A stretch of 64,000 nt of DNA from Stomorhina lunata (lineage: Eukaryota > Arthropoda > Insecta > Diptera > Rhiniidae): positions 62,503,118 to 62,567,117 of the forward strand of contig OW121743.1 of NCBI GenBank assembly GCA_933228675.1, read 5' to 3'. The position numbers and the translations under genes are program-made. The notes beneath the pieces are model-generated. The model did not search any database. It was not told the origin of the DNA and saw nothing but the letters and a program-made list of their open reading frames with translations. Below are positions 1-12,726 of this stretch, one piece after another (the first letter of the stretch is position 1; every line of letters starts with the position of its first letter).

Positions 1-320
1 GAAAAAGTAGTGCATACTTTAAGGAAGCATATTAGTTGTATTGCTGTAGCATATATTAGGGAGTTGTTAGGCAGTCAGTGGTATTAGCATACTTTAGGGG
101 TGTAATAACAAGGGAATTAGTGTTTTAAGCAGGAAAGTAATAAAAAATATATAATCAGAGGGAAACGAAAGAAATTTCTTGATAATGTCTGGAATATTAG
201 AAAATTTGTATAAGTGAAATTTAATTTCTGGAATTTCCTGAAAGTATGCAATACAATTTTTCAGAAAAATCCTATCGATTTTATATAGATGATTTTCAGA
301 GTCAGATTATCGACTAAAGA
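1..320 (+). repeat. Copy 1 of a ~478-bp dispersed/tandem repeat (partial)
   Basis: The segment from about position 1 (GTAGTGCATACTTT) through GGGAGTTGTTAGGCAGTC and GTGTAATAACAAGG is repeated near 2135 and near 2610. The copies are diverged but clearly alignable by eye. This copy begins before the window. It contains two GCATACTTT motifs. No coding capacity is visible. Confidence 0.75.
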
Positions 321-330
321 TTACTATTCA

Positions 331-428
331 AACAGAAACAACAACAACAAATATGAGAAACAACAACATCAAATTTGAGAAACAACATCATCAAATTTGA
401 GAAACAACAACTCAAATATGAGAAACAA
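331..428 (+). repeat. ~22-bp minisatellite, about four copies
   Basis: GAGAAACAACA followed by TCAAATTT or CAAATATG recurs about every 22 bp. The units are slightly diverged. The 64-residue minus-strand reading frame here is a by-product of the low complexity. Confidence 0.7.
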
Positions 429-439
429 ATTTCTAGATG

Positions 440-713
440 CACAATTTTGTTCTGAAAAATTTTGATCAAATACTTTTTGGGAAAATATTTAATCTTCAGT
501 GTAACCATAAATAAAACCTGTTTTTTTGTTTAAACTTTGAACGTATTTTTTCTGTATTTTATCAAATAAAAATCATCTGTTAAGTGTGACCACAATTTTT
601 TTATTATATTGTTTTGACAATCTTTTACTCAAAATATTTGATTTAAATGTTTAATGAGTCTGACCGTACTTTAAGAATAATTTTTTATCATTTATAATTT
701 CATATTGGTGATC
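440..713. other. AT-rich spacer, nothing recognised
   Basis: There are no open frames of note and no clear repeat. The stretch lies between the minisatellite and the left end of the Tc1/mariner element. Confidence 0.5.
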
Positions 714-716
714 ATA

Positions 717-2017
717 AAGAGTGTTCTAAAAAAAATATGCATTTACTATTTTAGACAAAATTTATCCATAGTGCAAGAAATAATTTATTTTTTGATCAAG
801 TTGGTTTCTATAGATATGTCAGATACTATTATTTTAGAAATTATTAATTTTCTATAGTTATTTCAATCAAAATGGACTGCGAAAAAAAAGTTCGTGAAAA
901 TATAATTAAAACTTTTCAAAAAAATCCGTCATGAACTTTTAAAAAAATAGCTAAAAATTTGAAAGTTGACCCTCGAACGGTTTCTAATGCCATCAGACGG
1001 TATAAGGAAAATCTGAGCATTGAAAGAAAACCTGGATCAGGGAGGAAAAAAGGTCCTACAGATATTGGTAAGGCAAAAGAAGTCGAGCGACTCTTTCGAA
1101 GAGCGCCTAACACTTCTTTAAGAAAAGCAGCTCGTACGGTGAAATGTTCTACGAATTTTGCACATAGAGTCAAAGCTTATGCTGGACTGAAGACATACAA
1201 AGTCCAAAAGGTTCCAGATCGCAGTGCTATAAAGAACTTAGAAGCAAAAAAACGAGCGAAAAAATTGAAGTCTGATTTTATAAAAAAATACACCTGTTGT
1301 GTGATGGATGATGAAACATTCGTACTGGCAGACTTTTCTCAACTTCCTGGTCAAGATTTTTATGTTGCTGATAAACGGGGCAATGTTCGGCAAGAGTTTC
1401 GCACAAAAAAAAAACAAACAAAATTCCCTAAGAAGTTTCTCGTGTGGCAAGCTATTTGCAGTTGTGGCAAAAGAAGTAAAGTATTTGTGGCATCTGGCAC
1501 AATAAACACAGAAATTTATATAAAGGAGTGCCTACAAAAACGGTTGTTACCCTTTTTAAGAGAGCACAGAGTGACTACATTTTTTTAGGCCCGATTTGGC
1601 ATCATGCTATTATGGAAAAAAGGCACTTGAGTGGTACTCAAAGAATAATGTCATTTTTGTACCACGAGAGGCAAATCCACCTAACTGTCCAGAACTTCGG
1701 CCTGTGGAAAGGTATTGGGCTCTGGTAAAAAAGGAATTGAAGAACACAGGAAAGATTTCCAAGAACATGTCCGATTTTAAGCGCAGGTGGAACACATGCT
1801 CCAAAAAGGTATCAGAAGCAACTGTAAAATCTTTAATGGGAGGGTTTCCGAAAAAAGTCGATAATTTTGCAAAACCCGAGTACTAAGTTAACATTTTAAT
1901 GCTAAATGATTTTGTATAATATGTCATTATATTTGCGTATTTTGTAAAGTTTTTATATTAAAATGTTTGATTTTTATTTAAGAAAATCCAACTACAAATT
2001 TTATTTAGAGCACTCTT
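717..2017 (+). mobile_element. Tc1/mariner-superfamily element, DD37E-type, inactive
   Basis: A 1301-bp element is bounded by terminal inverted repeats: AAGAGTGTTCTAAA at 717-730 and the complement of AAGAGTGCTCTAAA at 2004-2017, one mismatch in 14. Weaker similarity extends inward to about 26 bp. A TA dinucleotide flanks both ends (715-716 and 2018-2019), the target-site signature of this superfamily. The size and the single internal transposase relic fit a full-length copy. It sits beside decayed copies of the ~478-bp repeat. The terminal boundary was set from the TA and the inverted repeat, so it could be off by a base or two. Confidence 0.85.
872..1886 (+). pseudogene. Tc1/mariner transposase (DD37E), broken
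   Basis: The frame opens at ATG 872, but an in-frame TGA at 932-934 interrupts the first helix-turn-helix. The frame resumes through KVDPRTVSNAIRRY and the basic linker GSGRKKG. A second DNA-binding block (TSLRKAARTVK) and the catalytic core starting at MDDETFVLADF follow. A frameshift at the T7 run (1580-1586) moves the rest, with PDLASCYYGKK and CPELRPVERYW, into another frame ending at 1886. There are 37 residues between the second Asp (PDLAS) and the Glu of RPVE, hence DD37E. Total length is about 338 codons, normal for the family. The residue before PD is Arg from AGG, where Trp is expected from family memory. It cannot make active enzyme as it stands. DD37E elements are known from mosquitoes and other insects (family knowledge). 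Confidence 0.88.
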
Positions 2018-2100
2018 TATTTAAAAAAATATATAAAGAAATACTTTTAAAATATCTAGAATATATAAAATCGGATAAATTTTCCAGAAAATAGTATTTA

Positions 2101-2990
2101 AGTCGGTCAAGTTCGAAATTAAGAAAAAAAGCAAGACAAAGTAGTGCATACCATGAGAGACATATTAGTCGTACTATTGTAGCATATATTAGGGAGTTGT
2201 TAGGCAGTCAATAGCATTAGCATACTTTAAGGGTGTAATAACAAGGGAATTAGTATTTTGAGCAGAAAAGAAATAAAAATACGATAATTATTTAAAGGGC
2301 AACGTAAGGAATTTCTTGGTAATTTCTGGAATATAAGAAAACTTGTATAACTGAAATCTAGTTTCTGGAATTTACTAAAGAAATGCAATACGATTTTCAA
2401 GAAAATCCTGTAGATTTTATATCGAAGGTAAGCAAATCAGAGGCAGATTCTTGTAGTCGATAATTTCTTATCACTTATAATATTATATTAGTTAATTTTA
2501 AAAACAAAAGACAGAAATACTTCAGGAACCTCTTAAAAGTATACATCATTACAATGAACTAGTAACAAAGTCGGCCAAGCTCGAAATTGTGCAAGACAAA
2601 AGTAGTTCATAATTTGAGAAACAATACAACTTCATGTATTGCTGTAGCATATATTAGGGAGTTGCTACGCAGTCAATAGTATTAGCATACTTTAACGGTG
2701 TAATAACAAGGCAATAAGTCATAAAAAAATTGGAAAATAAAAGATAATGTCTAGAATATAAAATGATTTATTTAACGGAAATTTAATTTCTGGAATTTCC
2801 CAAAAGCAGTCAACATTATTTTCTGTAAATTCGTAGTCGATAATTTCTTTAAATTTGAATTTTTTTATTTTTAAAAATTCGTAAAAAATCGAAGCATTTT
2901 CATTACATCGTCCAAAAACTTTGATGTTTCAAATGAAATAAACCATATTTCCTGAAAATCCATTCATAAATATTGATTTTGTTTACAAAA
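2101..2990 (+). repeat. Copies 2 and 3 of the ~478-bp repeat, in tandem
   Basis: AGTCGGTCAAG at 2101 and AGTCGGCCAAG at 2579 mark the starts, giving a 478-bp period. Both copies continue with GACAAAGTAGT-like sequence, GCATATATTAGGGAGTTG and GCATACTTTAA. Copy 3 decays toward 2990. No protein is recognisable. The repeat family is not identified. Confidence 0.75.
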
Positions 2991-3517
2991 AAGTAAATGA
3001 AGTGAGTAGCAATTGGGTATTTTCACTTTATTGTCAATAAAACAAACATTTATTCATGTATGTATTCATAAAATAAGGCTTCGGTTATTTATAGTATTAA
3101 CATTTTTAAGACTGTAAAATAAAATTGGTAGGGTTTTGAAATCTTGAATTTTTTTGAATTTTTGAAAAATAAAAATTTTTAGATTTAGCAAAAAACAAAA
3201 ATTTATATTTTTATGTAAAAACCTTAGAACCGTTGACCATATGAAAAAATTGTTTGCTTAAGGTTTAAAGAAAATTTTGTGGTGAACCAGCCAATGTTTT
3301 TTCTAATGAATATGGATAAGCCATTCATAAGATATGATAAAATAAATGGAACATCTCTGTGAAAATCCGTAATTTTAGAAAAATTAAAAAAAAAAAACGT
3401 CTCCAAAGATTTTTAAATTTTGGATGTTTTGTACTTAGGGGGCCATAATACATCAAAATTAAATAGTTAGACTTCAAAGTAATTTCTCTTGTTGACCAGT
3501 GTAATCGTCTCCATAAG
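2991..3517. other. AT-rich spacer with one end of a dispersed repeat
   Basis: Most of this is featureless AT-rich DNA. At about 3462-3505 the string around AGACTTCAAAGTAAT and GTTGACCAGTGT reappears inverted near 54518-54562, so it belongs to a dispersed family that has not been named here. Confidence 0.55.
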
Positions 3518-3909
3518 TTGTTTCCGAATTAGAGTAAAAGTGGTGTACTCTCTTTTTTAATGGGACTTTTCAAAATGACTATATGTCAAATCAATCTTTG
3601 CAGGTAAACATTACAATTTTGTTATTAATTTAAAATCTTATCAAGTGACCCAGGGACTTTACAAAACGACCATACGGTAAATCAATGTATGGAAGTAAAC
3701 ATTACAATTTTCTTTGTTTCCGAATTAGAGTAAAAGTGGTGTACTCTCTTTTTTATGGGACTTTTCAAAACGACCATATTGCAAATGAATCTATGTGGGT
3801 AAATATTACAATTTTATTGTTAATTTGAAATCTAATCAACTGACCCAGGGACTTTTTAAAACGACCATACGGTAAATCAATATTTGGAAGTAAACATTAC
3901 AATTTTCCT
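3518..3909 (+). repeat. 196-bp tandem duplication with internal ~93-bp halves
   Basis: TTGTTTCCGAATTAGAG starts at 3518 and again at 3714, and the two copies stay closely alike to about 3909. Inside each copy the segment GGGACTTTTCAAAACGACC is followed about 93 bp later by a diverged second version ending in AACATTACAATTTT. This implies an older duplication inside the younger one. Confidence 0.85.
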
Positions 3910-5200
3910 ATTAATTTCTAAGTTTCTAAGGAGTTATAAAAAATCTTACTAGTTTCTGAGATATAACAAGCAGGCAATTACTGGTTTCTAATATATTTAT
4001 AAATAATATTTGAAGCCTTCCTTAAGGAGATTTTTTGTAATTTCAAAATTAACACATTTTTTCTTTTAAAGTTTTGTTGGTAATAAAACAACAATTAATC
4101 AATATATCATAAATAGTATTTCCTTTTGTTTAAAACTGTTCATAATTTTTTAAGCCAAAAATAAAGCGTCAATAATTTGTATGACTAAAATTCAATGCTA
4201 ACCTCAACATTTTCTCACAATATCTGAGAATATTAAGAAATATGATAATTTAATAAAAAAAAGCAAATAATAAATTTAATATAAATTTACTTAAGGCATC
4301 TTCTCATATATACTTAAGCATATGAGTATGTTGATTTAGCACGCACTTGTATGTTCTACGATTGTATGCTTTAATATGAAAAAGGACTCCAAACTACTGG
4401 GCTACGCTAAGGCCGTTGATGCGATGGCGTTGGTTGGCTGGTTGGTGTATGTTTAACACACAACAACAAGCCAAAATCAAATATGCGTAAATAATTGATT
4501 ATTTTGGCTTGAGTAAATGAAATGATATGGATTCATTGTCTAAACTCTGCTAAAAGCACACACATTCACACAAACACACACACAGAGTTTTTGGCAAATC
4601 AAATAAAAAATTAAAATAACACAACCAAAAACTACTATGAAAACACAAACAAACACATTTACGCCAACATACAAACACACGCACAAAATCAAATAAAACA
4701 AAAACAGAACTTTAAGCACCCATTAAACTTAACGCCTAAATGGAAGAGAAAATATATAATAAATTAAAACCAATAAAGCGTATGTTGGGGCAAAATAAGA
4801 CAAAAAACAGAAACTAAAAGCCAAAGGGGTTTTCATGTAAATTTTCTTATATGAGATTTTGCACGTCTCTGCTTCCTCTTTTTTAAATTCGTTTGTGGTC
4901 TCTGTTGGTTTTTGCTTTCAAGATAAATAATTTTTTGCTACAAAAACACGTAATAGTCTATAAATATTTACCGTGGAAAATTGTTATCAAATTGAAATGT
5001 TGTTGAAAATTTGTGGTGATTTTTTCTTTCCTTCCCCCCTTTTTGAGTCTTTTAACCAGCACAGTGTCAGTGTCTGATGTTGGTGATTGAATGTTAAATG
5101 TTTAGTCTAGGCCTAAAGGCAAACACGTGTGGGTTGCTAGTTGGGCCTTCCTAATAGCATATACTAAGGCATACTTACATATATTTATTTTATGTGTAAC
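3910..5200. other. Intronic unique island, CA-rich stretch
   Basis: This is less repetitive than its neighbours. It includes CA-rich sequence near 4560-4690 (ACACACACA runs and AAACACAC) and a moderately GC-richer patch at 4385-4450. No exon with plausible splice sites and coding bias was found. Confidence 0.45.
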
Positions 5201-7136
5201 AACATTTTCACAACTGTCCCTTTTTTCTTTCAAAAATAGGGTTTAAAGGTTAAACCTACTGCCACAAAAAAAAGCTTTTGTCTAACTATATATACTACCA
5301 TTTGTATTAACAGATAACGAAACGAATTAATTAGACAGCCTAAAACTAGGCAATATTACTTGTTTGTGGTAGATTCATACATATATTGTAAATGTATGTC
5401 TAAAATCTGAAACCCTCAGACAAAAAAGAAAATCAATAAAACATCAAAGTGAAAAAAGGAGGCCATTTAAGCCTTAACATACCAGAGAAAAATTAGCGTT
5501 TTGGTTTTGTCAAAACCAGACGGAAAAAAAGGTCTAAAAATATAAAAGATTTCTTTGGGTGTTTCAAAAAATAAATGTTTAACCTTTTTAACTAATAAAT
5601 TTAAAAAAGGATTTTATTACAAAAGTTTACAAATAAATCAATTGATGGTGAAGAAAAATAGAATTTTTTCATAAGAAATTTTAAATGTTTTATATCGAAC
5701 TTAACTAAAAATTTGATGGCAAATAAGCCTAAAAGCAGACCTTAAATTTTTTAAAAGAATTTTTACATGAAGAAAACTATTTCATAGCTTCAAAATATTT
5801 AATTACTTTTCATTTTATAGAAAAGTCTTTGACGTTTTTATAAAAATACTTTAAAAACCTAAAACTATTCTACAAATTAATTATTTGAAAATAGTTTTGC
5901 TTACACTTAGGTCACTTTGATATTTTTTAGTAAAGTAACTAAATAAGATTAAAAAACTATTTACATGGTTATAGGAAGAACATAAAAAGACAAGAAATTT
6001 TTAAATACTTTCTTTAAAATATTGCATACTTTTAGGCTTTTTATAAAGAAATACAAAATTTTTATTAAAATGTACAATAATTCCACCTAATAAATACTTA
6101 AATGTTTTGAAAAGATTCCTTAGAATTCACACATCTTATAAATGTAAAATATTTTGAATATCTAAATGTTCGAAATTGTGTGGCATACTTTGAGGCTCAT
6201 AACTTTTTCAGATAATTCCACCTAATAAATTCTTAAATTTTTTAAAAAGATTTCTTGGAATTTACACATTTTATGTTAAATAGTTTGAATATTTAAATTG
6301 ATAAAATTGTAAAGTATATTTTTAGGCTCATATTTTTTTTTTGGAAAATTTTTACTTAGTAAATCTTTGTTTAAATATTTTTAAAAATTAAAAAAAAAAT
6401 AAATATACTTTACAAAAATATTAACATTTTTTTTAATTTTTATTAAAAAAATTCCTTCGAATTTAAAAATCTTATGTTAAATAGTTTGAATATCTAAATG
6501 TATGAAATTGTATGGCATACTTTGAGGTTCATAATTTTTTCAGAAAATCTTTACAAAGTAAATCTTTGTTTAAATATTTTTTAAACTCTTAAAAAAGATA
6601 TAATTTTTTTATATTAATAGATATTGAATTCTTAAAAAAAATATCAAGATTTTATTAAATTATTGTAAAAAAAGTATTTAAAAATTGCATACTTTTAGGG
6701 ATTTTTTATAAAAAACTGCAAAACTTTTTTCTTAAAATATATTTTATTCAAGTCTTTTATATTACATATCAAAAGCCAAATTATGGTTGGTTACGAGATT
6801 TAATTTTTTTTTCAGAAAAATGTATTGCATTCTTTTAGGAGGTTAGTAATAAATTATATACTTATATTTGGTAGAATCTTCTGAAATAGTTTGAATATCG
6901 TGATTTGGTCTTTTAATCCTAATAAACATTTTTGGTTGGATTTTTTAAATAATAAGAAATTGTTTAAAATTGCCTTGCTGCATACTTTTGGGGATGGATG
7001 TAATAACTTTTATTAATTACTTCATTTACAAAAAAAAATCGTTTCGCAAAATTGATTTTTTGAAATCATTTATATTAAAAATTTACTAGATTGTATGTCT
7101 TGACTTGACTTAGCTTCATTTGTTTATATTGAAAAC
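5200..7136. repeat. Degenerate intronic repeats carrying GCATACTTT motifs
   Basis: The phrase GTTTGAATATCTAAATG, followed by GGCATACTTTGAGG and then CATAA and TTTTTCAGA, recurs at about 6156, 6287 and 6488. Spacing is uneven (131 and 201 bp). Several more GCATACTTT copies lie between 6024 and 6990. The stretch before 5560 shows nothing clear. Confidence 0.6.
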
Positions 7137-7159
7137 ATGTTAAGGTCAAAGGCCGATCA

Positions 7160-7363
7160 TATTATAGAATTCCATGAGCTTCGGTCTTGTGCGCATATTC
7201 TCCAATTTTATAGTCCAAGCTTTGAAAGACTTTCTTTTACTTTATCTTTCAATCGAAATTTTAGACCTCCTATTCTACAAGTTCCCTCGGAATCATTTTC
7301 AAACACTTTTCTTGCTGGAGTGTTATCATCTATAACCACAACATGTCCTAGTCAACGTAGCCG
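7160..7363 (-). pseudogene. LINE (non-LTR retrotransposon) ORF2 C-terminal relic
   Basis: The minus strand reads LGHVVVIDDNTPARKVFE, then KDKVKESLSKLGL and NWRICAQDRSSW. These blocks match the conserved tail that follows the reverse transcriptase in many insect LINE ORF2 proteins (LGHV.RM.DNTPARKVF and NWR..AQDR from memory). Stops interrupt it between R and LGHVV and again before NWR, and the conserved Trp positions are lost. Only about 68 codons remain. The 81-codon plus-strand frame over the same bases is a shadow. Confidence 0.8.
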
Positions 7364-7383
7364 CTGCTATTTAATGCTTTGAA

Positions 7384-9924
7384 CTATATCGAATATATTA
7401 ATTAAAGAGTTTCACTGTAGTGTATTGCACTAAGATCACAATTTATTACAATTATTTATTTTATATAGGTCAACTTTAAATTTTGAACTGAATATCTTTT
7501 AGTTCTCATCATCGCCCTCAAGAATTAGTCTATTGTGTTTTCCTTAACTCTTAGTGGAGCATAGGTCCTCAAGAATCAGCCCCTGGACCTATGTAACTTA
7601 TAAAAATAATTTTAAACCCAAAAATATGCAACACATTTATGGGAATTATTTTTGTATTCTAAAAAATTTATCCAAAACATCCTGAAAGTATGCAGTCTAA
7701 TTTATATACAGTATAATTAAAAAATTATTAATTTCCTTTAAAATATGCAATAATTTAAGTCTCTCGTGACCTCAAACATTTATACAAGCTTTATTGCCTA
7801 CATTAATATTCCATGATTTTATCTAAAATATCCTAAAATTATGCAATTATTGACTTTTTTTCAACAAATCATAGTACAATTTAAATTTTATATGAAAATT
7901 CAGAGTTTGATTGCTCTAAATTAACAAAAAAAAAACACATATTCCAAAAAAAAAAAATTATAATTTTAATCTCTATATAATATGTCCCCTTAAAGTGCAT
8001 CATATTGTAAGGCATTTTTTTAATTTTTTTCTATTTTGTCTAAAATATCCTAAAAGTATGCAACTAACGACACTTTAAATAAATCTTATTACAATTTATA
8101 TATTATACAAAAATTAAGTGTTTGATCCCTCACATTAAAAAAAATCTATATTCCCTTAAAAATATGCAATAATTTAAGTCTCTATATAAAATATCCATAT
8201 AAAGTGCAGCATATTTAAAGACATTTTTTGATTTATTTTATTTTGTCTATATTATTTAGCCACCATTTCAAATTTACACCCTCTTAACCCAAACAAAACA
8301 AAAAAAAACATAAACTATCAAATTTATTTCACATCTAAAAGCTTATCATCAACTACTAAAAGTCACTTCCTTTTGAAAAATAAATACAAAACCAGTAGAA
8401 GGATAACTTTATAAATATATAAAATTTTTTGCTGTTTTATAAATAAAACCAGACTCATTTATCTAAACACAAGCGATCATATGAATTTTTACACATTTTA
8501 AATAAAATGGACATAAATATTAGAGCAAAACTATATATTTTGAAAAGTATATATGAAGTTATGCCTAAATATATGCATTGAAATGGCTAATGTTATAGTC
8601 GGAGCACATAATTTAAATGGCTAGACTATTATATGTTTATAGAGATGTATTGTTGGTTTTTTTTTTCCAATGTATGTGAGAATAAATGTGTCTAACATGA
8701 ATATATTTAAATACAAATCTATAACTAACAACCACTAACATTAATACCTACACTTTAAATTGGTGTGTGTGAACTATGGGGTTACGTATTAGGAGGGTGC
8801 AATTTTATTCAAACTAAATTCTCTTCAAAGCAAAATTCAAAAGTCATTAATATGATTTAGTTTGAAAGATGTTAGTATAATTTCTAACTTAACAAGAAAT
8901 TTTAAAATTTTTTGCATCCTTAAAATATGCTTTACTTTTTTGTCGCTCCTAATATACTTGCATATTTGCAGTTGTATATGTGTAAGTATTTGCTGAAACA
9001 CGTAAAGCAAACAAAAACGAACTTCTAATACTATAACTCCCCGACAGTGTTTATATTTTATTGCAAACATGTCTGTCTGTCTTTATATATTCTAGCAAAT
9101 TTTGAAGTTTAGTGGGAAGTCAGTCGTTATTATGACTGTTAGAATTGTTTAAAACTAAGCTCAAATTATAAATTATACTTACAAATGAGTATGTGTTTGT
9201 GTGTCGTTAGGATATCTAAGAGTTTGTGTCCTAGTGATTTATTAGCAACAAAAATAGATTAAAGCAATTTAAATTAAGTTGTTCAACCATAAAGTTTGCT
9301 CTATGTCTTCCAAAGACACATTACACATATACATAATATTCAAACGCACACATTCATATAATCTAACTTATAAATAGACAAAGTCCAAGACCAAAGGGAC
9401 ATTAAATTTTATGAAAATATGTAGATGAGTTTATTGTCATTTCTACAGTTTGGCTTTGTCCGCACACACACATACATACTTCTGTATAATAAACAAAGTT
9501 TTTGCTCGTCTTGTCTATAATATGTGCAAGAATGTTAGTAAATTGGTGAATATATTATAATACTTATTTAGCATTTGCTTGGTCAGCTGGAGTTTTGCTG
9601 ATTTTATGGTAGAGTTGTAAATTTAGCTCGTTTCGTTGGACCACATACTAACTAAAAGGGAAGTTATAAATGTTTCCGTGGTTTTCTAGCACGTTTTTGG
9701 TAGTATAAAAGCTTTAATCAAAATGAAATGCATACTTTTAGGAGTTTTGTGGGGTGTAGAGAAATTTGGAAAAAATTTTAGGACTTAATGTTAGATTGTT
9801 TAAAGGGTATTGATATCAAACGCTAAAAGCAAACAATTCTATAAACCAAAGCATACTTTTGGGGGTTGAAGGGAAAATATAGAAATTTATATGTTTAAGG
9901 GTCTATATAAAAAGCTGTAAGCAA
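7384..9924. other. Intron, AT-rich, with scattered AAAGTATGC motifs
   Basis: CCTGAAAGTATGC (7681), CCTAAAATTATGC (7832) and CCTAAAAGTATGC (8049) lie within a loosely repeated context, followed by GCATACTTTTAGG (9730) and GCATACTTTTGGG (9851). The part from 8500 to 9600 is a fairly unique island. No exon or RNA gene is supported. Confidence 0.5.
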
Positions 9925-11955
9925 TAAAAAATTGTTTTATATGAAACTTTTAAGAAATTGTTTATTTTTATAGGAAACTTTTAAAAAATTTCATATTTTA
10001 TTATTTATTTTATTTTCATAATTTTTTAAAAAATTTTCCTATTTTTAGCAAAAATTTCCTATATTTATACAAATTTTCAAAAATTTCCTATTTTTATAGG
10101 AAATTTCTCGAAAATTTCCTATTTTTATAGGAAATTTCTCGAAAAATTTTTTAAAAAATTTCCTATTTTTATAGGAACTTTTTCAAAAATTTCTTATTTT
10201 TATAGGAGATTTTTCAAAAATTTTCCTATTTTTATAGAAAATTTCTCAAAAATTTCCTATTTTTATAGAAAGTTTCTCAAAAATTTCCTATTTTTATAGG
10301 AAATTTTTCAAAAATTTCCTATTTTTATAGGAAATTTTTCAAAAATTTCCTATTTTTATAGGAAATTTTTCAAAAATTTCCTATTTTTATAGGAAATTTT
10401 TCAAAAATTTCCTATTTTTATAGGAAATTTTTCAAAAATTTCCTATTTTTATAGGAAATTTTTCAAAAATTTCCTATTTTTATAGGAAATTTTTCAAAAA
10501 TTTCCTATTTTTATAGGAAATTTTTCAAAAATTTCCTATTTTTATAGGAAATTTTTCAAAAATTTCCTATTTTTATAGGAAATTTTTCAAAAATTTCCTA
10601 TTTTTATAGGAAATTTTTCAAAAATTTCCTATTTTTATAGGAAATTTTTCAAAAATTTCCTATTTTTATAGGAAATTTTTCAAAAATTTCATATTTTTAT
10701 AGGAAATTTTTCAAAAATTTCCTATTTTTATAGGAAATTTTTCAAAAATTTCCTATTTTTATAGGAAATTTTTCAAAAATATCCTATTTTTATAGGAAAT
10801 TTTTCAAAAATTTCCTATTTTTATAGGAAATTTTTCAAAAATTTCCTATTTTTATAGGAAATTTTTCAAAAATTTCCTATTTTTATAGGAAATTTTTCAA
10901 AAATTTCCTATTTTTATAGGAAATTTTTCAAAAATTTCCTATTTTTATAGGAATTTTTTCAAAAATTTCCTATTTTTATAGGAAATTTTTCAAAAATTTC
11001 CTATTTTTATAGGAAAATTTTCAAAAATTTCCTATTTTTATAGAAAATTTTTCAAAAATTTCCTATTTTTATAGGAATTTTTTCAAAAATTTCCTATTTT
11101 TATAGGAATTTTTTCAAAAATTTCCTATCTTTATAGGAATTTTTTCAAAAATTTCCTATTTTTATAGGAAATTTTTCAAAAATTTCCTATTTTTATAGGA
11201 AATTTTTCAAAAATTTCCTATTTTTATAGGAAATTTTTCAAAAATTTCCTATTTTTATAGGAAATTTCTCAAAAATTTCCTATTTTTATAGGAAATTTCT
11301 CAAAAATTTCCTATTTTTATAGGAAATTTCTCAAAAATTTCCTATTTTTATAGGAAATTTCTCAAAAATTTCCTATTTTTATAGGAAATTTCTCAAAAAT
11401 TTCCTATTTTTATAGGAAATTTCTCAAAAATTTCCTATTTTTATAGGAAATTTCTCAAAAATTTCCTATTTTTATAGGAGATTTTTCAAAAATTTACAAT
11501 TTTTCAAAAAATTCTTATTTTTGTAGGAAATTTTTCAAACATTTCTTATTTTTTATAGGAAATTTTTGAAACATTTCTTATTTTTTATAGGAAATTTTTA
11601 AAAAATTTCTTATAGGAAACATTTCAAAAATTTCTTATCTTTATAGGAAAATTTTCAAAAATTTCTTATTTTTATAAAAAAAATTTCAAAATTTTCTTAT
11701 TTTTATAGAAAATTTTTTAAAAGTTTCTTATTTTTATTTTAGAATTTTACAAAATTTCTGATTTTTATGGGAAATTTCTCAAAAACTTGTTATTTTAATA
11801 GAATTTTTTTTTTAATTTCTTATTTTTATAGCAAATTTTTCAAAGATTTCTTATTTTTATTGGAAAATATTCAAAAATTTTAATTTTTAAAGGAAATTTT
11901 TCGAAAATTTCTTAATATAGGAAAATTATCAAAGCTTTCTTATTTTCATAGGATA
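9925..11955 (+). repeat. Array A: 31-bp near-palindromic minisatellite, + orientation
   Basis: The core at about 10060-11490 holds roughly 46 units of exactly 31 bp, with decayed units on both sides. Each unit is two perfect 10-bp arms, GGAAATTTTT and AAAAATTTCC, around one C, plus the spacer TATTTTTATA. Flanked by CC and GG, that spacer is a second imperfect palindrome. Sub-blocks share private changes: TTTCTC instead of TTTTTC at about 10100-10270 and 11265-11470, and GGAATTTTTT in neighbouring units near 11070-11140. These are signs of local unequal exchange. Confidence 0.95.
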
Positions 11956-12726
11956 TTGTATATAATTGTTTTCAGTTTAATGACCGGAACATATATCTTT
12001 ATTTTTTATTTACGTTCACTTAATAACAAAAAAGATAGAATTGTTTTAGGCGTTCTATTAATTATTATATAATTGTAAATATGTACTTTTAAAATCTGCT
12101 ATAAATTATGATATAAAAAAATCCAACAAGTAATAAATACATTTAGAATGAATCCATATTTTTTTCTGTTGCATTTTTATTTTATTACATTTTTCTCTCC
12201 AGTTTACACATTAAGGCCATATAATATTTTATTAACAATAATTTCAATTTTTATATATATTGTTAACTTACTATTAACAAACATTGTCATGCATTAATAA
12301 ATTTCCCACAGGAAATCCAAAGGGAAAAAGTGCTCCAACACACAAACAAATTTGAAATGGAAAAAATATATTTTAAATAAACACTTATCGTTTACAGTCG
12401 TAGTATTTGTGGGAGCACCAACACAGTGACACACAACCAGGATTCCCATATTAAATGTAATCATGAAAGGCCTAAAGGCTTTTACATCCGTTAAATGTGA
12501 ATGTCGATAATACTAGCACTTTACAGTTACAGTAAATAAAATTTTACACACAAATACAAATAAAATGTATACAATGGGAAATGAAAAAAGCTTTGTATGC
12601 ATTTAAATTATTTAACTTTACAAATACTTACAGAGTATTTTATCATTTATAAAATGTTGTTAACCCTTTAAAGGGCGTTTTCAAAATATGGACATTTTTT
12701 GAATAGTTTCTACAAAATGTGAATAC
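11956..12726. other. Unique intronic spacer between arrays A and B
   Basis: About 770 bp separate the two oppositely oriented arrays. The sequence is AT-rich with a somewhat GC-richer patch at 12300-12500. No gene was recognised. If arrays A and B paired in RNA, this would be the loop. Confidence 0.5.
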
